Shown here piece after piece: positions 27,417-36,626 of a stretch of 64,000 bases of DNA. This DNA is from a bacterium (lineage in GTDB: Bacteria > JAGOBX01). Both the position numbers and the translations under genes were made by a program. How positions within the stretch are numbered: position 1 is the stretch's first letter; every line of letters begins with the position of its first letter. Below the pieces are notes generated by a model, which did not search any database, was not told where the DNA came from, and was given only the letters and a program-made list of their open reading frames with translations. The stretch is from positions 1-64,000 of the forward strand of contig JAKPEO010000086.1 in NCBI GenBank assembly GCA_029551925.1. Reading direction: 5' to 3'.

Positions 27417-28589
27417 TTAATCTACAATTATTCTCGGCAATACTTGATTTATTCTTGTTACTATTTCATAATTTATTGTTCCGCAAATTGCCGCGATATT
27501 TTCCGCTGATATTGTCTCATCTGCTGAACTGCCTAATAAAATCACTTCGTCTTCTAATTGAGCATCTTCTATATGCGTGATATTTACCATTGTAATATTC
27601 ATACATATTCTGCCTATTATTGGCGCGCGGCGATTGCGTATTATTACAAATCCCTGATTAGATAATTTTCTGTCATAACCGTCATAATAACCTACTGGCA
27701 AAATCGCAATTTTAGTTGGCGTAGTTGTTTTATATGTGCAGCCGTAGCCAATATATGAATTTACAGGCAGTTGTTTTATCTGCGCAATTTTGGTCTTAAA
27801 TGTAAGAACCGGCTGCAAATTCAACATTTCTCTGCCTTCTATCAAACAACTTAAATAAGTTTCTTTTGAAGGCCAGAGCCCGTATAATCCAATACCAGGT
27901 CTAATCATATTAAAGTATGTATCTGAAAATAAAATACACGCGGCAGTACAAGCTGTATGTTTTATCGGAATATCTATTCCTTTTTGCTTGAATAATTCTA
28001 CAAATTCTTTGAATTTATTTAATTGATATTTATAATATACATGATTAGTAGTGTCTTCGATATTAGCAAAATGCGTTGAAATACCTTCTAATTTTATATA
28101 CTTGCTATTTTTAAAAAATAAAATGAAATTTGGCAGTTGCTCTTCTGTTATTCCTTGTCTGCCTGTGCCGGTCTCAACTTTTATATGGACATTTAATTCT
28201 ATTTTATTTTTTTCGGCAAGTTGATTTAATTTTTCTAATGTTTCAATATTATAAACTATTATTCTAACATTCGGATAATTCACTATATTATTTAAGGCAT
28301 TTAACGGAGTATATCCTAATACAATTATTGGTTTGGTAGTTTTTAATTTATTAACTATTTCTATTGCTTCCCACAGAGCATTCACACCAAAAAAATCAAT
28401 ATCATTTTCAATTATCTGCGCTGTTTCTATCAAGCCATGCCCGTAGGCATTAGATTTGATTACTCCGCAAAATTTAATATTTCGATTAAAAATATTTATA
28501 TTTTTTTTTAATTCATTTATATTATTTTTTAATGCGCTTCTGCTTATTTCTACCCACACAGGATATAGTGATTTATCTGTTGTTGACAT
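27417..28589 (-). CDS. alr: Alanine racemase
   Basis: PLP enzyme making D-alanine for peptidoglycan. The PLP lysine is in FCGVIKSNAYGHG (about residue 41) and the catalytic tyrosine in SYIGYGCTYKT (about 255); RPGIGLYG is also kept. About 390 residues. The ATG at 28589 is preferred, since GAGGAG lies 10 nt upstream; an in-frame TTG at 28607 falls on that ribosome site itself. Between it and ftsK lies a palindromic repeat (28635-28672). Confidence 0.95.
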   Translation of the reverse strand: MSTTDKSLYPVWVEISRSALKNNINELKKNINIFNRNIKFCGVIKSNAYGHGLIETAQIIENDIDFFGVNALWEAIEIVNKLKTTKPIIVLGYTPLNALNNIVNYPNVRIIVYNIETLEKLNQLAEKNKIELNVHIKVETGTGRQGITEEQLPNFILFFKNSKYIKLEGISTHFANIEDTTNHVYYKYQLNKFKEFVELFKQKGIDIPIKHTACTAACILFSDTYFNMIRPGIGLYGLWPSKETYLSCLIEGREMLNLQPVLTFKTKIAQIKQLPVNSYIGYGCTYKTTTPTKIAILPVGYYDGYDRKLSNQGFVIIRNRRAPIIGRICMNITMVNITHIEDAQLEDEVILLGSSADETISAENIAAICGTINYEIVTRINQVLPRIIVD

Positions 28590-28634
28590 AAACCAAATTC
28601 TCCTCAAAAATATTTATAAAATTCATTCAAGCCA

Positions 28635-28672
28635 GCATTTGCGTTTGCGTATTTGCGCAAATACGCAAATGC
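28635..28672. repeat. Palindromic repeat, copy A (between ftsK and alr)
   Basis: The 26-bp core 28644-28669 is perfectly self-complementary (TTTGCGTATTTGC then its complement GCAAATACGCAAA). An outer GCAT/ATGC pair (28635-28638 and 28669-28672) extends the stem past a bulge on the left. It has the same plan as copies at 31438-31463 and 50976-51001 and differs from the latter at six places that form three base pairs. Confidence 0.75.
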
Positions 28673-28706
28673 CATTTTTTCAAACAATAAATTTTAAATA
28701 ATTTTA

Positions 28707-31370
28707 TCAATATATCTTCGCTTGTTCTGAATCAGCCGACCAGCCCTTTTGCCTTAAATAATCTTCCTTTGCGATAAGTATCTGTCGCGGCTGTGGTCCC
28801 ATACTCGGCCCCACTACTCCTTTTTTTTCTAATAAATTCATAAGTTTTACAGCGCGATTATGACCGACGCGCAATTTCCGCTGTAATAATGCAACTGAAC
28901 CTTGTCTGCTTAAAACTACTATTCTTTCTGCTTCCTCTAATAATTCATCTTCACCTGAATTTTCAGAAGCATCATATTCATCATTTTCAGTTTCATCGTT
29001 TTCTTCGGTATCAATATTGAACATATCTTCTTCTTGAGAATATTCAAATTTTCTCTGACTCTGTATAAAATTAATCACTCGTTCAATTTCTTCATCGCTT
29101 ACATATGCGCCTTGCACGCGCACCGGTTTTGGAAATGCTTGCGGCTTATATAACATATCGCCGTTTCCTAATAATGATTCAGCGCCAATTTGGTCTAATA
29201 TCGTGCGCGAATCAACGCTGGACGAGACTTGAAAAGCTATTCTCGACGGAAAATTTGCTTTAATTAAGCCGGTTACAACATCAACTGATGGACGCTGCGT
29301 AGCTAAAATTAAATGTATTCCAACAGCGCGAGCCATTGCCGCAAGCCGCGATATTGCCGCTTCGCAATCTTTTCGCGCAAGCGCCATTAAATCCGCTAAT
29401 TCATCAACTATAATAACAAGAAACGGCAATTTTTCATCGCTCATAGCATTATATCTCAAAATATCGCGCGCGCCGATTTTTTGTAATTTTTGATAGCGTT
29501 CTGTCATTTCTTTTATCGCCCAATTAAATGCGCGCGCCGCTTTCTTCATATCAGTCACAACCGGCGCTATTAAATGCGGCAATTCGCTATACGGTTTGAA
29601 TTCCACCATTTTTGGATCAATTAAAATTAATTTTAATTGATCAGGCGATAATTTCATTATTAAACTAATTATAATTGTATTCATACAAACTGATTTTCCT
29701 GAACCAGTAGCGCCGGCAACTAATAAATGCGGCATCTTCGCTAAATTCGCTATTACAGGTTTGCCTAAAATATCTTTGCCTATCGCCATTTTCAAAGGCG
29801 CTTCATTTTTTACAAATTCATCTGATTCAATTAATTCGCGCAGCGATACTAACGCCGCTTTTTTATTGGGGATTTCAATACCGACAGCTGATTTACCGGG
29901 AATCGGTGCTACTATACGAATTGATTTTGCCGCTAATTGCAGTTTAATATCGTCATGACGCGTCGCTATTTTATTTACAGGCACTCCCGGCGCTGGCAAG
30001 ACCTCATACATCGTAACAGTAGGGCCAACATTATAATCCGTCACTTTTGCATCGATTTTAAATGCATCAAATGTGTCTTCCAATTTTGAGATTATATCTC
30101 TTATCTCTTCTTCTGGCACAAAATATGTGGTATTAGCCGGACGATTTAATAATTCTATCGGCGGCAGTTCAAAGGGCGGCAATTCCTTTTTGGCTGTCAT
30201 ATTAGATAATGCTTCTTCTACGTCTACTTCATTTGTATGCGCTATTTCTTTTTTTTGTATTATAAATTCTTCCGGCTGCTCTTCTTCATCTTCATAAATC
30301 TCTGCGCTGTAATTATTTTTTTGAATTTCTGCTACGGCTATTTCTTCCGGTTCATCATCATCTGCGGATTCTTTAATATCTTCTGTTTCTGAACTTTGTT
30401 CTTGCTGCTTTTTGCGAGCGATTATATCTTCGCGCTCTTCAAGTTCTTTGGCTATTGCTTGCTCAACTGAAATTTTATACGATTTATCATTATCATCATC
30501 TTCGTCTTTGACTGCTGCAATTTTTTGCTCGTTTTCTTCTTTTTTTTCCTTTATAGATACTCCTATTTTTTCTTGCAACTGCTCTTTTAAGGTCTTGGCT
30601 GGTTTATTAGTTTCTTCTTCTTTTTTAGTTATTTTTACTTTTAAATTTTCGATATTTTTAGTGGTCTCTTGCTGTTTTTTTAATTCATTTTTATCTTTAT
30701 AATTTTTAAAACTTTCTTTTAATGCTATAAATATTTTTTTTATACCGCTCCATATTTTTTCTAAAAATTTCAAACCGATAATTTTCAAAAAATTAATGAA
30801 TTTCAAAAAGCCAATTGCCAAATATTTCCATATAAATAATGCGCCTTCAATAAAAGATAATTTAGTCAACAGTACAACTGAAAATGATAATAACGCAAGA
30901 ACTAACAAATATACGCCAAATCCAATATAATGTTTTATTTTAAAAAACAATATTCCGATGAAACCGCCGGCAACTAATTCTCTGCGAATTTCTTTATTTG
31001 CACTTTCTGGAATTATAATTTCAAATATCGCAGAAAATGCAATAATTATAAAAAATATCGCTATTAATTTTACTATTAAATGTTCAGCTATTCTCTTATC
31101 TTTAAATTCAAAGACGCCCCAGATTATAAAAAAAATCGGTATTAAATAACTGCTTTTCCCAAACACTGTAAATATCGCTTCGGCAATATTTGCGCCAAAT
31201 ACTCCCATCAGATTTTTATATTCATAATCAGGTAAGCCCGCTTGACTTGTATAATCTACAATGTTAAAAGATAAAATACTCAACAATAAAATAATCGCTA
31301 AAAAACAAACTAATACTCCTATAATTTCATTGATTTTTTTTTCTTCTTTTAAATAATCCCACAAACTCAA
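28707..31370 (-). CDS. ftsK: DNA translocase FtsK/SpoIIIE
   Basis: A septal DNA pump that clears the chromosome at division and activates XerCD at dif. 887 residues: four or five N-terminal membrane helices (up to about 185), a long charged Glu/Lys-rich linker (about 210-400), the RecA-like motor with Walker A AGATGSGKS near 556-564 and LVIIVDELADLMA, and a C-terminal winged-helix gamma domain (SVALLQRKLRVGHNRAVKLM, then GVVGPSMGPQPRQIL) that reads orienting DNA motifs. The start is TTG at 31370, with GGAGG 10 nt before; the nearer ATG is out of frame. Confidence 0.96.
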   Translation of the reverse strand: MSLWDYLKEEKKINEIIGVLVCFLAIILLLSILSFNIVDYTSQAGLPDYEYKNLMGVFGANIAEAIFTVFGKSSYLIPIFFIIWGVFEFKDKRIAEHLIVKLIAIFFIIIAFSAIFEIIIPESANKEIRRELVAGGFIGILFFKIKHYIGFGVYLLVLALLSFSVVLLTKLSFIEGALFIWKYLAIGFLKFINFLKIIGLKFLEKIWSGIKKIFIALKESFKNYKDKNELKKQQETTKNIENLKVKITKKEEETNKPAKTLKEQLQEKIGVSIKEKKEENEQKIAAVKDEDDDNDKSYKISVEQAIAKELEEREDIIARKKQQEQSSETEDIKESADDDEPEEIAVAEIQKNNYSAEIYEDEEEQPEEFIIQKKEIAHTNEVDVEEALSNMTAKKELPPFELPPIELLNRPANTTYFVPEEEIRDIISKLEDTFDAFKIDAKVTDYNVGPTVTMYEVLPAPGVPVNKIATRHDDIKLQLAAKSIRIVAPIPGKSAVGIEIPNKKAALVSLRELIESDEFVKNEAPLKMAIGKDILGKPVIANLAKMPHLLVAGATGSGKSVCMNTIIISLIMKLSPDQLKLILIDPKMVEFKPYSELPHLIAPVVTDMKKAARAFNWAIKEMTERYQKLQKIGARDILRYNAMSDEKLPFLVIIVDELADLMALARKDCEAAISRLAAMARAVGIHLILATQRPSVDVVTGLIKANFPSRIAFQVSSSVDSRTILDQIGAESLLGNGDMLYKPQAFPKPVRVQGAYVSDEEIERVINFIQSQRKFEYSQEEDMFNIDTEENDETENDEYDASENSGEDELLEEAERIVVLSRQGSVALLQRKLRVGHNRAVKLMNLLEKKGVVGPSMGPQPRQILIAKEDYLRQKGWSADSEQAKIY

Positions 31371-31430
31371 TTTATCATTGCCTCCGTAAAATTTATAAAA
31401 ACCATAATTTCATTTTTAAAAATATTTTAC

Positions 31431-31470
31431 TGCTGTATGTGCGAATGTGCGTACATTCGCACATACAGCA
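31431..31470. repeat. Palindromic repeat, copy B (upstream of ftsK)
   Basis: An 18-bp perfect stem (31431-31448 with 31453-31470) around a 4-nt loop GCGT. Its inner 26 bp (31438-31463, TGTGCGAATGTGC followed by GTACATTCGCACA) match the copy at 50976-51001 at 25 of 26 positions; the single difference is in the loop. It lies 61 bp upstream of the ftsK start. Confidence 0.8.
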
Positions 31471-31533
31471 TATTATACATTTTTTTTTACAAGGTTGTTA
31501 TTATAATCTTTTTATTATCAAAGTCAAGAAAAT

Positions 31534-31586
31534 AAAAAAATCAATCGCCCTTTTAGAAAATTTTAAAATTGTCGATTGATTTTTTT
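31534..31586 (-). terminator. Terminator after the peptide-type binding protein gene
   Basis: A 14-bp perfect stem (31534-31547 with 31573-31586; AAAAAAATCAATCG and its complement) closes a 25-nt loop. On the minus strand the stem ends in a T7 run, 28 bp past the stop codon of the binding-protein gene. It closes the valS-thiD2-binding protein operon. Confidence 0.8.
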
Positions 31587-31613
31587 ACAGTATTAGCAGT
31601 ATTTTGATTTATA

Positions 31614-33368
31614 TTATTCAGTATATTTTATTTCAAATTTTTCAGGCGGTAATGCCTCCGGCGGATTCGCTGACATTGCATCTTTTAATTCTAAATTTTT
31701 ATCTTCGTCATACCACCAATATATATATGCCGACCGTTCATCGCCATATTTTGACAGAACATTTTTCGGTTTGCTGAATTTATTCCAATACAACAATCGA
31801 GTATAATTTATGTTCCATAACAAAATATACGGATGTTCGTTAAATATTATTTTATCTATCTCACGATAAATTCTATTGCGTTCATTAATATCAAATATTA
31901 CACGCGATTTTTCTATTAATTCATCCACCTTCGCATTTTTAAAACCAGTAATATTATTGCCCTGTATTCTGTCCGCTTCTTTTGAATGCCACATACTTTC
32001 AGGGTCTTTAAATAATCCGCTGCTCCACGAAGCCCAAGTCATATCAAATTTAAAAGTATCCATTCTTTTTGCCCATTCAGCAAAATCAACAAGCGTAATT
32101 TTCAAGTTTATTCCTACTTTTTTCAAATCTTCGGCAAATATATTTATAAATTTCTCCAATGATTTATCGCGTATCAAAAATTCAAATTCTAAATACTTTC
32201 CGCCCTTCATCCTTCTACCGGTCTTATCCACCTTCCAGTCCGCATCATCTAATAATTTTTTTGCTTTTTCTATGTCAAATTCTATTAATTCGTTTTGACA
32301 AATATTTTTTTTGCCGTCATACAAATCTTCAAAATACGAACGATGTAAAAAATATTGATTAAACATTAATTTTTCATTCATCATTTTTCTATTAATCAAA
32401 TGCGCTAACGCCTTACGCACACGCACATCAGAAAATATCTCGTTTCGCATATTCATTGCCCAGCCCTGAAATCCTATCGGATTAAAATTTACTACCTTCT
32501 GTTTGACTATCCAATTTTTATCAAAACGGTCGCCCGTAGTTTCATTAACCCAAATTCTCGAAGTATAAACCGGATATATATCTATCTGTCCTTTTTTGAA
32601 AAGTTCAAATGCATCATCAGGATTTGCTACTATTCGCCAATTTATAACCTCAAAATTATAAATGTTTTTCATATCAGCAAAATTACGCTGCCACCAATCT
32701 CTGCGCCGCTGTAATGTTATCATTATCCCTTCATTTATTTTTTGGATTCTATATGGTCCTGATACAACAGGAAATTCAAAATTGATTTTATTGAAATCTT
32801 TATCTTTCATATTATGTTCGGGTAAAATACTCAATGAACTCAATTCTAATAAATTTTTCCAATGTTTTTCTTTCGCTGTAAATTTTATAGTATAAGTATC
32901 AATAATAATCGGCGGGTCAAAAATTTCGAGCCCTGTTTTATGCGGACCTGTGAGATTTTTCGGGTCCATAATAGTATCAAAAGTAAATTTTACATCAGCG
33001 GCAGTTATTGATTTGCCGTCGCTCCATTTAGCGTTTTTATCAATCATAAAATAATAAGTCAGCCCGTCATCAGACACAGCCCATCTATCCGCAATGCCCG
33101 GTGTAAATTCCGAAGTAATTGGGTCGATATTTAACAGCGAATCAAACAGCATACCAAATATCATCGCTGAAAATGTGTTATTATCCAAATAATAATTTAA
33201 TGATTTTGGCGACTGCCCGCCGTATAAATTTACAATTCCGCCTTTTATTGCTTGCGGGTCAGCTGATTTATTCGCTTTGCGTCGAGGCGCTTGCCATTTT
33301 ATATTTGTTGCGTTGACAATATTAGCAAATATCAAAATCAAAAAAAATAAACAACTAATCTTTTTCAT
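31614..33368 (-). CDS. ABC-type peptide/solute-binding protein (SBP family 5), orphan
   Basis: A 584-residue periplasmic protein with a signal peptide ending near NIVNA (about residue 21). The family-5 signature is present (LAPGIADRW-like segment EFTPGIADRWAVSDDGLTY followed by FMIDKNAKWSDGKSITAADV) as well as NPDDAFELFKKGQIDIYP and a C-terminal WSSGLFKDPESMWHS. It looks most like YejA-type oligopeptide or microcin-uptake proteins. No permease or ATPase genes are next to it; it is coupled (ATGA) to the thiD2-like gene and lies behind valS, so its partners must be elsewhere. Confidence 0.9.
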   Translation of the reverse strand: MKKISCLFFLILIFANIVNATNIKWQAPRRKANKSADPQAIKGGIVNLYGGQSPKSLNYYLDNNTFSAMIFGMLFDSLLNIDPITSEFTPGIADRWAVSDDGLTYYFMIDKNAKWSDGKSITAADVKFTFDTIMDPKNLTGPHKTGLEIFDPPIIIDTYTIKFTAKEKHWKNLLELSSLSILPEHNMKDKDFNKINFEFPVVSGPYRIQKINEGIMITLQRRRDWWQRNFADMKNIYNFEVINWRIVANPDDAFELFKKGQIDIYPVYTSRIWVNETTGDRFDKNWIVKQKVVNFNPIGFQGWAMNMRNEIFSDVRVRKALAHLINRKMMNEKLMFNQYFLHRSYFEDLYDGKKNICQNELIEFDIEKAKKLLDDADWKVDKTGRRMKGGKYLEFEFLIRDKSLEKFINIFAEDLKKVGINLKITLVDFAEWAKRMDTFKFDMTWASWSSGLFKDPESMWHSKEADRIQGNNITGFKNAKVDELIEKSRVIFDINERNRIYREIDKIIFNEHPYILLWNINYTRLLYWNKFSKPKNVLSKYGDERSAYIYWWYDEDKNLELKDAMSANPPEALPPEKFEIKYTE

Positions 33369-33811
33369 TTTTTTACTCCGACTTTTTTTCTTGAAATTTT
33401 CAAAATTATATTTTTTTCAAATGTATATAATTCAAATCTATTTTTTTTTAAGTCAACTGACAGCGACGAATCTATTAATTTTGAATATTCTTCTAATACT
33501 CGCAATGATTCCTGCGCTCGCTTAAAATTTGAAAATAAAATTTCTAATACATCAGTTTTATTCAATTCTTCAGTAGTAGAATATTTTGCGCCTATATCTT
33601 TATCTGAATCACGATTTTTTAATAATTTAATTTTATCGATTTTTTTTATAACATCTATCAATCTATGCCTGATTTTTTTTAATTGCAATTGCGCTTGTTT
33701 ATTTATCTCAATAAATCGAAAATATTCTTCTATCACTCTCAAACCTTCAAGCGCTCTGTTCATATTCGCATCGATTATGCGATAAATTTTTTTTTTCAGT
33801 TTTTCAGACAT
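33365..33811 (-). CDS. ThiD2-like domain protein (stand-alone), thiamine synthesis
   Basis: The 148-residue chain matches the domain often fused to the front of thiamine-phosphate synthase (ThiE), known as ThiD2 and described as a hydroxymethylpyrimidine phosphate kinase. Its two hallmark helices are seen: IIDANMNRALEGLRVIEEYF (about 12-31) and NFKRAQESLRVLEEYSKL (about 93-110), with RDSDKDIGAKYST between. Here it is alone, without ThiE. It lies 11 bp after valS and overlaps the binding-protein gene by 4 bp. If active it would phosphorylate HMP-P; other thiamine genes are not in the window. Confidence 0.75.
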   Translation of the reverse strand: MSEKLKKKIYRIIDANMNRALEGLRVIEEYFRFIEINKQAQLQLKKIRHRLIDVIKKIDKIKLLKNRDSDKDIGAKYSTTEELNKTDVLEILFSNFKRAQESLRVLEEYSKLIDSSLSVDLKKNRFELYTFEKNIILKISRKKVGVKK

Positions 33812-33822
33812 TTTTATGGTGT

Positions 33823-36477
33823 TTATTTTAATTTATTAAGCGCTGCTTTGTAATCATTAATAAGCGTTTCATACTCGCTTTTTTTCTTCTGCTCTTTTTC
33901 TATTACTGCTTTCGGCGCTTTTTCTAAAAATTCTTGATTTTCGATTTTTTTGATTATCTTAGCGAGTTCGTTTTGCGCTTTTACAATCAAATTGTTTAAT
34001 TTTTCGCGTTCTGCGGCAATATCAATTTTTTTGTCAGCATCAACAAAAATATTTATATTCGGCAACGCCGCTGCGCCATAAGTATCATCAGCGACAAAAT
34101 CATCTAATATTTTTAGTTCTTCAACTTTCGCCAATAAAATTATATAGTCGCAATAGTCGTTTATTAATGATTTTTTATTATGGTCTTTTATTACTAAAAA
34201 CACATTCACTTTTTGAGAAGGCGGCACATTCATCTGATTTGCGATGTTACGAATATTAGTTATAATATCAATAATTAAATCCATTTGATTAACAGACGAA
34301 TCATTAATATAATTTTCATTTATTTTAGGCCATTCAGAAATCATTATGCTTTCAGCATCGCGATAATTTTGCGGTAGTTTCTGCCAAATTTCTTCTGTTA
34401 TAAACGGCATAATAGGATGCAGCAATTTCAAAAAACTATTAAGACATTCTAATAATACAGTCATCTTGATATTTTTTTCCTCAATAGCGCCATTAAACAA
34501 AATCGGCTTTGATATTTCAATATACCAGTCGCAATATTTTTTCCAGAAGAAATCATAAAGAGCGTTCGCCGCTTCATTAAAACGATAATTGTCAAATGTT
34601 TCATTTACTGTTTTTATTGTTAAATTTAATTCACGCAGAATCCATTTATCAGCAAGCGATAATTTTTCATAATCTAATTTTTCAAGCAGCGTAATATCAT
34701 CTGAATAATTCATAAATACAAAGCGCGAAGCGTTCCATATTTTATTAAGAAAATGCCGATACCCCTCTAATCTGCTATATGATAATTTTATATCGCGGCC
34801 TTGCGCGGCTAATGCAGTCAATGTAAAACGCATTGCATCGCAACCGAAATCTTTAATTAATTCTAATGGATCAATTGCATTTCCTTTTGATTTACTCATC
34901 TTTTCGCCGGTCTCGGTTCTTATTAACGCGTGAATATACACATCTTTAAACGGCACATCGTTCATAAAATGAAGCCCCATAATTATCATACGAGCGACCC
35001 AGAAAAATATTATATCAAATGCAGTTGAAAGAACAGAAGTCGGATAAAATAATTTTAAATCTTGCGTATCATTAGGCCAGCCCATAGTAGAAAATGGCCA
35101 TAACGCCGAAGAAAACCAAGTATCCAGCACATCTTCATCTTGCTTTAAATTTTGAGAGTTGCAGATTTTACATTTTAACGGCGTTGTCTTGCTGACGATT
35201 ATCTCGCCGCAATCTTGACAATACCAAACTGGTATTCTATGTCCCCACCATATCTGACGAGAGATACACCAATCTCGCACATTTGAAAGCCAGTCAAAAT
35301 AAGTATTTTCCCAATGTTTAGGATGAAACACTATTCTGCCGTCTTTTACCGCTTGTATCGCCGGCTCTGCTAATGGGCGCATCTTGACGAACCATTGCTT
35401 AGAAATATACGGCTCGATTACAGTTTGACATCTATAACAATGTCCGACTTTATGTTTATACGGCTCGATTTTTATTAAATAGCCCTGCTCTTTTAAATCA
35501 TTAATAATCTGTTTACGCGCTGCGAATCTATCCAATCCTTGATATTTTCCGCCATTTTCATTTATATGAGCAGTGGCAGTCATTATATTTATTTCTTCTA
35601 AATTATGCGTTTTGCCTAATAAAAAATCATTCGGGTCGTGAGCCGGCGTAACTTTAAGCGAACCAGTGCCGAATTCCGGGTCAACATATTTATCCGCTAT
35701 TACTTTCAATTCGCGACCTACTAATGGCAATATTACGCTTTTGCCGATATATTTATGATATCGTTCATCTGACGGATGCACAGCAACAGCGGTATCGCCG
35801 AGCATTGTTTCAGGACGCGTGGTGGCAATTGTCAAATATTCAGCGCTGTCTTTAAAAAAATATTTTATATAATAAAAAGCGCCGTCTAATTCTCTATGCT
35901 CGACTTCGTCATCTGCTAATGCCGTGCCGCACCGCGGACACCAATTAACTATATAATTTCCGCGATAAATTAACTTTTCATTATACAATCTGACAAATAC
36001 TTCTTTTACCGCTTCTGACAGCCCTTCGTCCATAGTAAATCGCAATCTTGACCAATCGCACGATGCGCCTAATTTCTTTAATTGCGCTATTATTCTATCT
36101 CCGTATTCTTTTTTCCATTCCCATACTTTTTCAATAAATTTCTCGCGACCTAAATTATGACGATTTAATTTTTGTTTTAATAATGATTTTTCAACTACAT
36201 TTTGAGTGGCAATGCCAGCATGGTCTGTGCCCGGTAGCCACAATGTATCAAAGCCCTGCATTCTTTTATAACGAGTGATAATATCTTGTATAGTATTATT
36301 AAACGCGTGCCCTATATGTAATTGCCCTGTGACATTCGGCGGCGGAATAACAATAGAAAATTGTTTTTTTGTTTTATCCGCTTTAGCGATAAAATATCCG
36401 CTTTCTTCCCAGATTTTATACCACTTATTTTCCGCTATTTCTGCTGAATAACTTTTTGATAATTCTATTCTCGACAT
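33823..36477 (-). CDS. valS: Valine--tRNA ligase
   Basis: Class I aminoacyl-tRNA synthetase, 884 residues. PPPNVTGQLHIGHAFNNT (near 45-62) contains the HIGH motif, EKMSKSKGN (about 528-536) the KMSKS loop, TTRPETMLGDTAVAVHP is the editing domain, and the Zn-like CPRCG and CQDCGEIIV segments are kept. A C-terminal coiled coil arm (about 815-884) is as expected. The gene heads the valS-thiD2-binding protein set. Confidence 0.98.
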   Translation of the reverse strand: MSRIELSKSYSAEIAENKWYKIWEESGYFIAKADKTKKQFSIVIPPPNVTGQLHIGHAFNNTIQDIITRYKRMQGFDTLWLPGTDHAGIATQNVVEKSLLKQKLNRHNLGREKFIEKVWEWKKEYGDRIIAQLKKLGASCDWSRLRFTMDEGLSEAVKEVFVRLYNEKLIYRGNYIVNWCPRCGTALADDEVEHRELDGAFYYIKYFFKDSAEYLTIATTRPETMLGDTAVAVHPSDERYHKYIGKSVILPLVGRELKVIADKYVDPEFGTGSLKVTPAHDPNDFLLGKTHNLEEINIMTATAHINENGGKYQGLDRFAARKQIINDLKEQGYLIKIEPYKHKVGHCYRCQTVIEPYISKQWFVKMRPLAEPAIQAVKDGRIVFHPKHWENTYFDWLSNVRDWCISRQIWWGHRIPVWYCQDCGEIIVSKTTPLKCKICNSQNLKQDEDVLDTWFSSALWPFSTMGWPNDTQDLKLFYPTSVLSTAFDIIFFWVARMIIMGLHFMNDVPFKDVYIHALIRTETGEKMSKSKGNAIDPLELIKDFGCDAMRFTLTALAAQGRDIKLSYSRLEGYRHFLNKIWNASRFVFMNYSDDITLLEKLDYEKLSLADKWILRELNLTIKTVNETFDNYRFNEAANALYDFFWKKYCDWYIEISKPILFNGAIEEKNIKMTVLLECLNSFLKLLHPIMPFITEEIWQKLPQNYRDAESIMISEWPKINENYINDSSVNQMDLIIDIITNIRNIANQMNVPPSQKVNVFLVIKDHNKKSLINDYCDYIILLAKVEELKILDDFVADDTYGAAALPNINIFVDADKKIDIAAEREKLNNLIVKAQNELAKIIKKIENQEFLEKAPKAVIEKEQKKKSEYETLINDYKAALNKLK

Positions 36478-36626
36478 TTTTAATTTTAAAACCTCTGTTT
36501 CTTATATTTTTTAATAATTCTTATTATAAAATTTTTGAGTTTTTTAATATAATTTTATAATCTCTAATTGTCAATAAAAAAATAAAAACATTATGGAAAT
36601 TTGCAAGATTTAAAATTTTAATTTTA

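Noticed and set aside
31876-32298. 140-codon plus-strand frame opposite the peptide-type binding protein
   Set aside because: Antisense shadow of a well-conserved gene; composition reflects the complement of the real codons.
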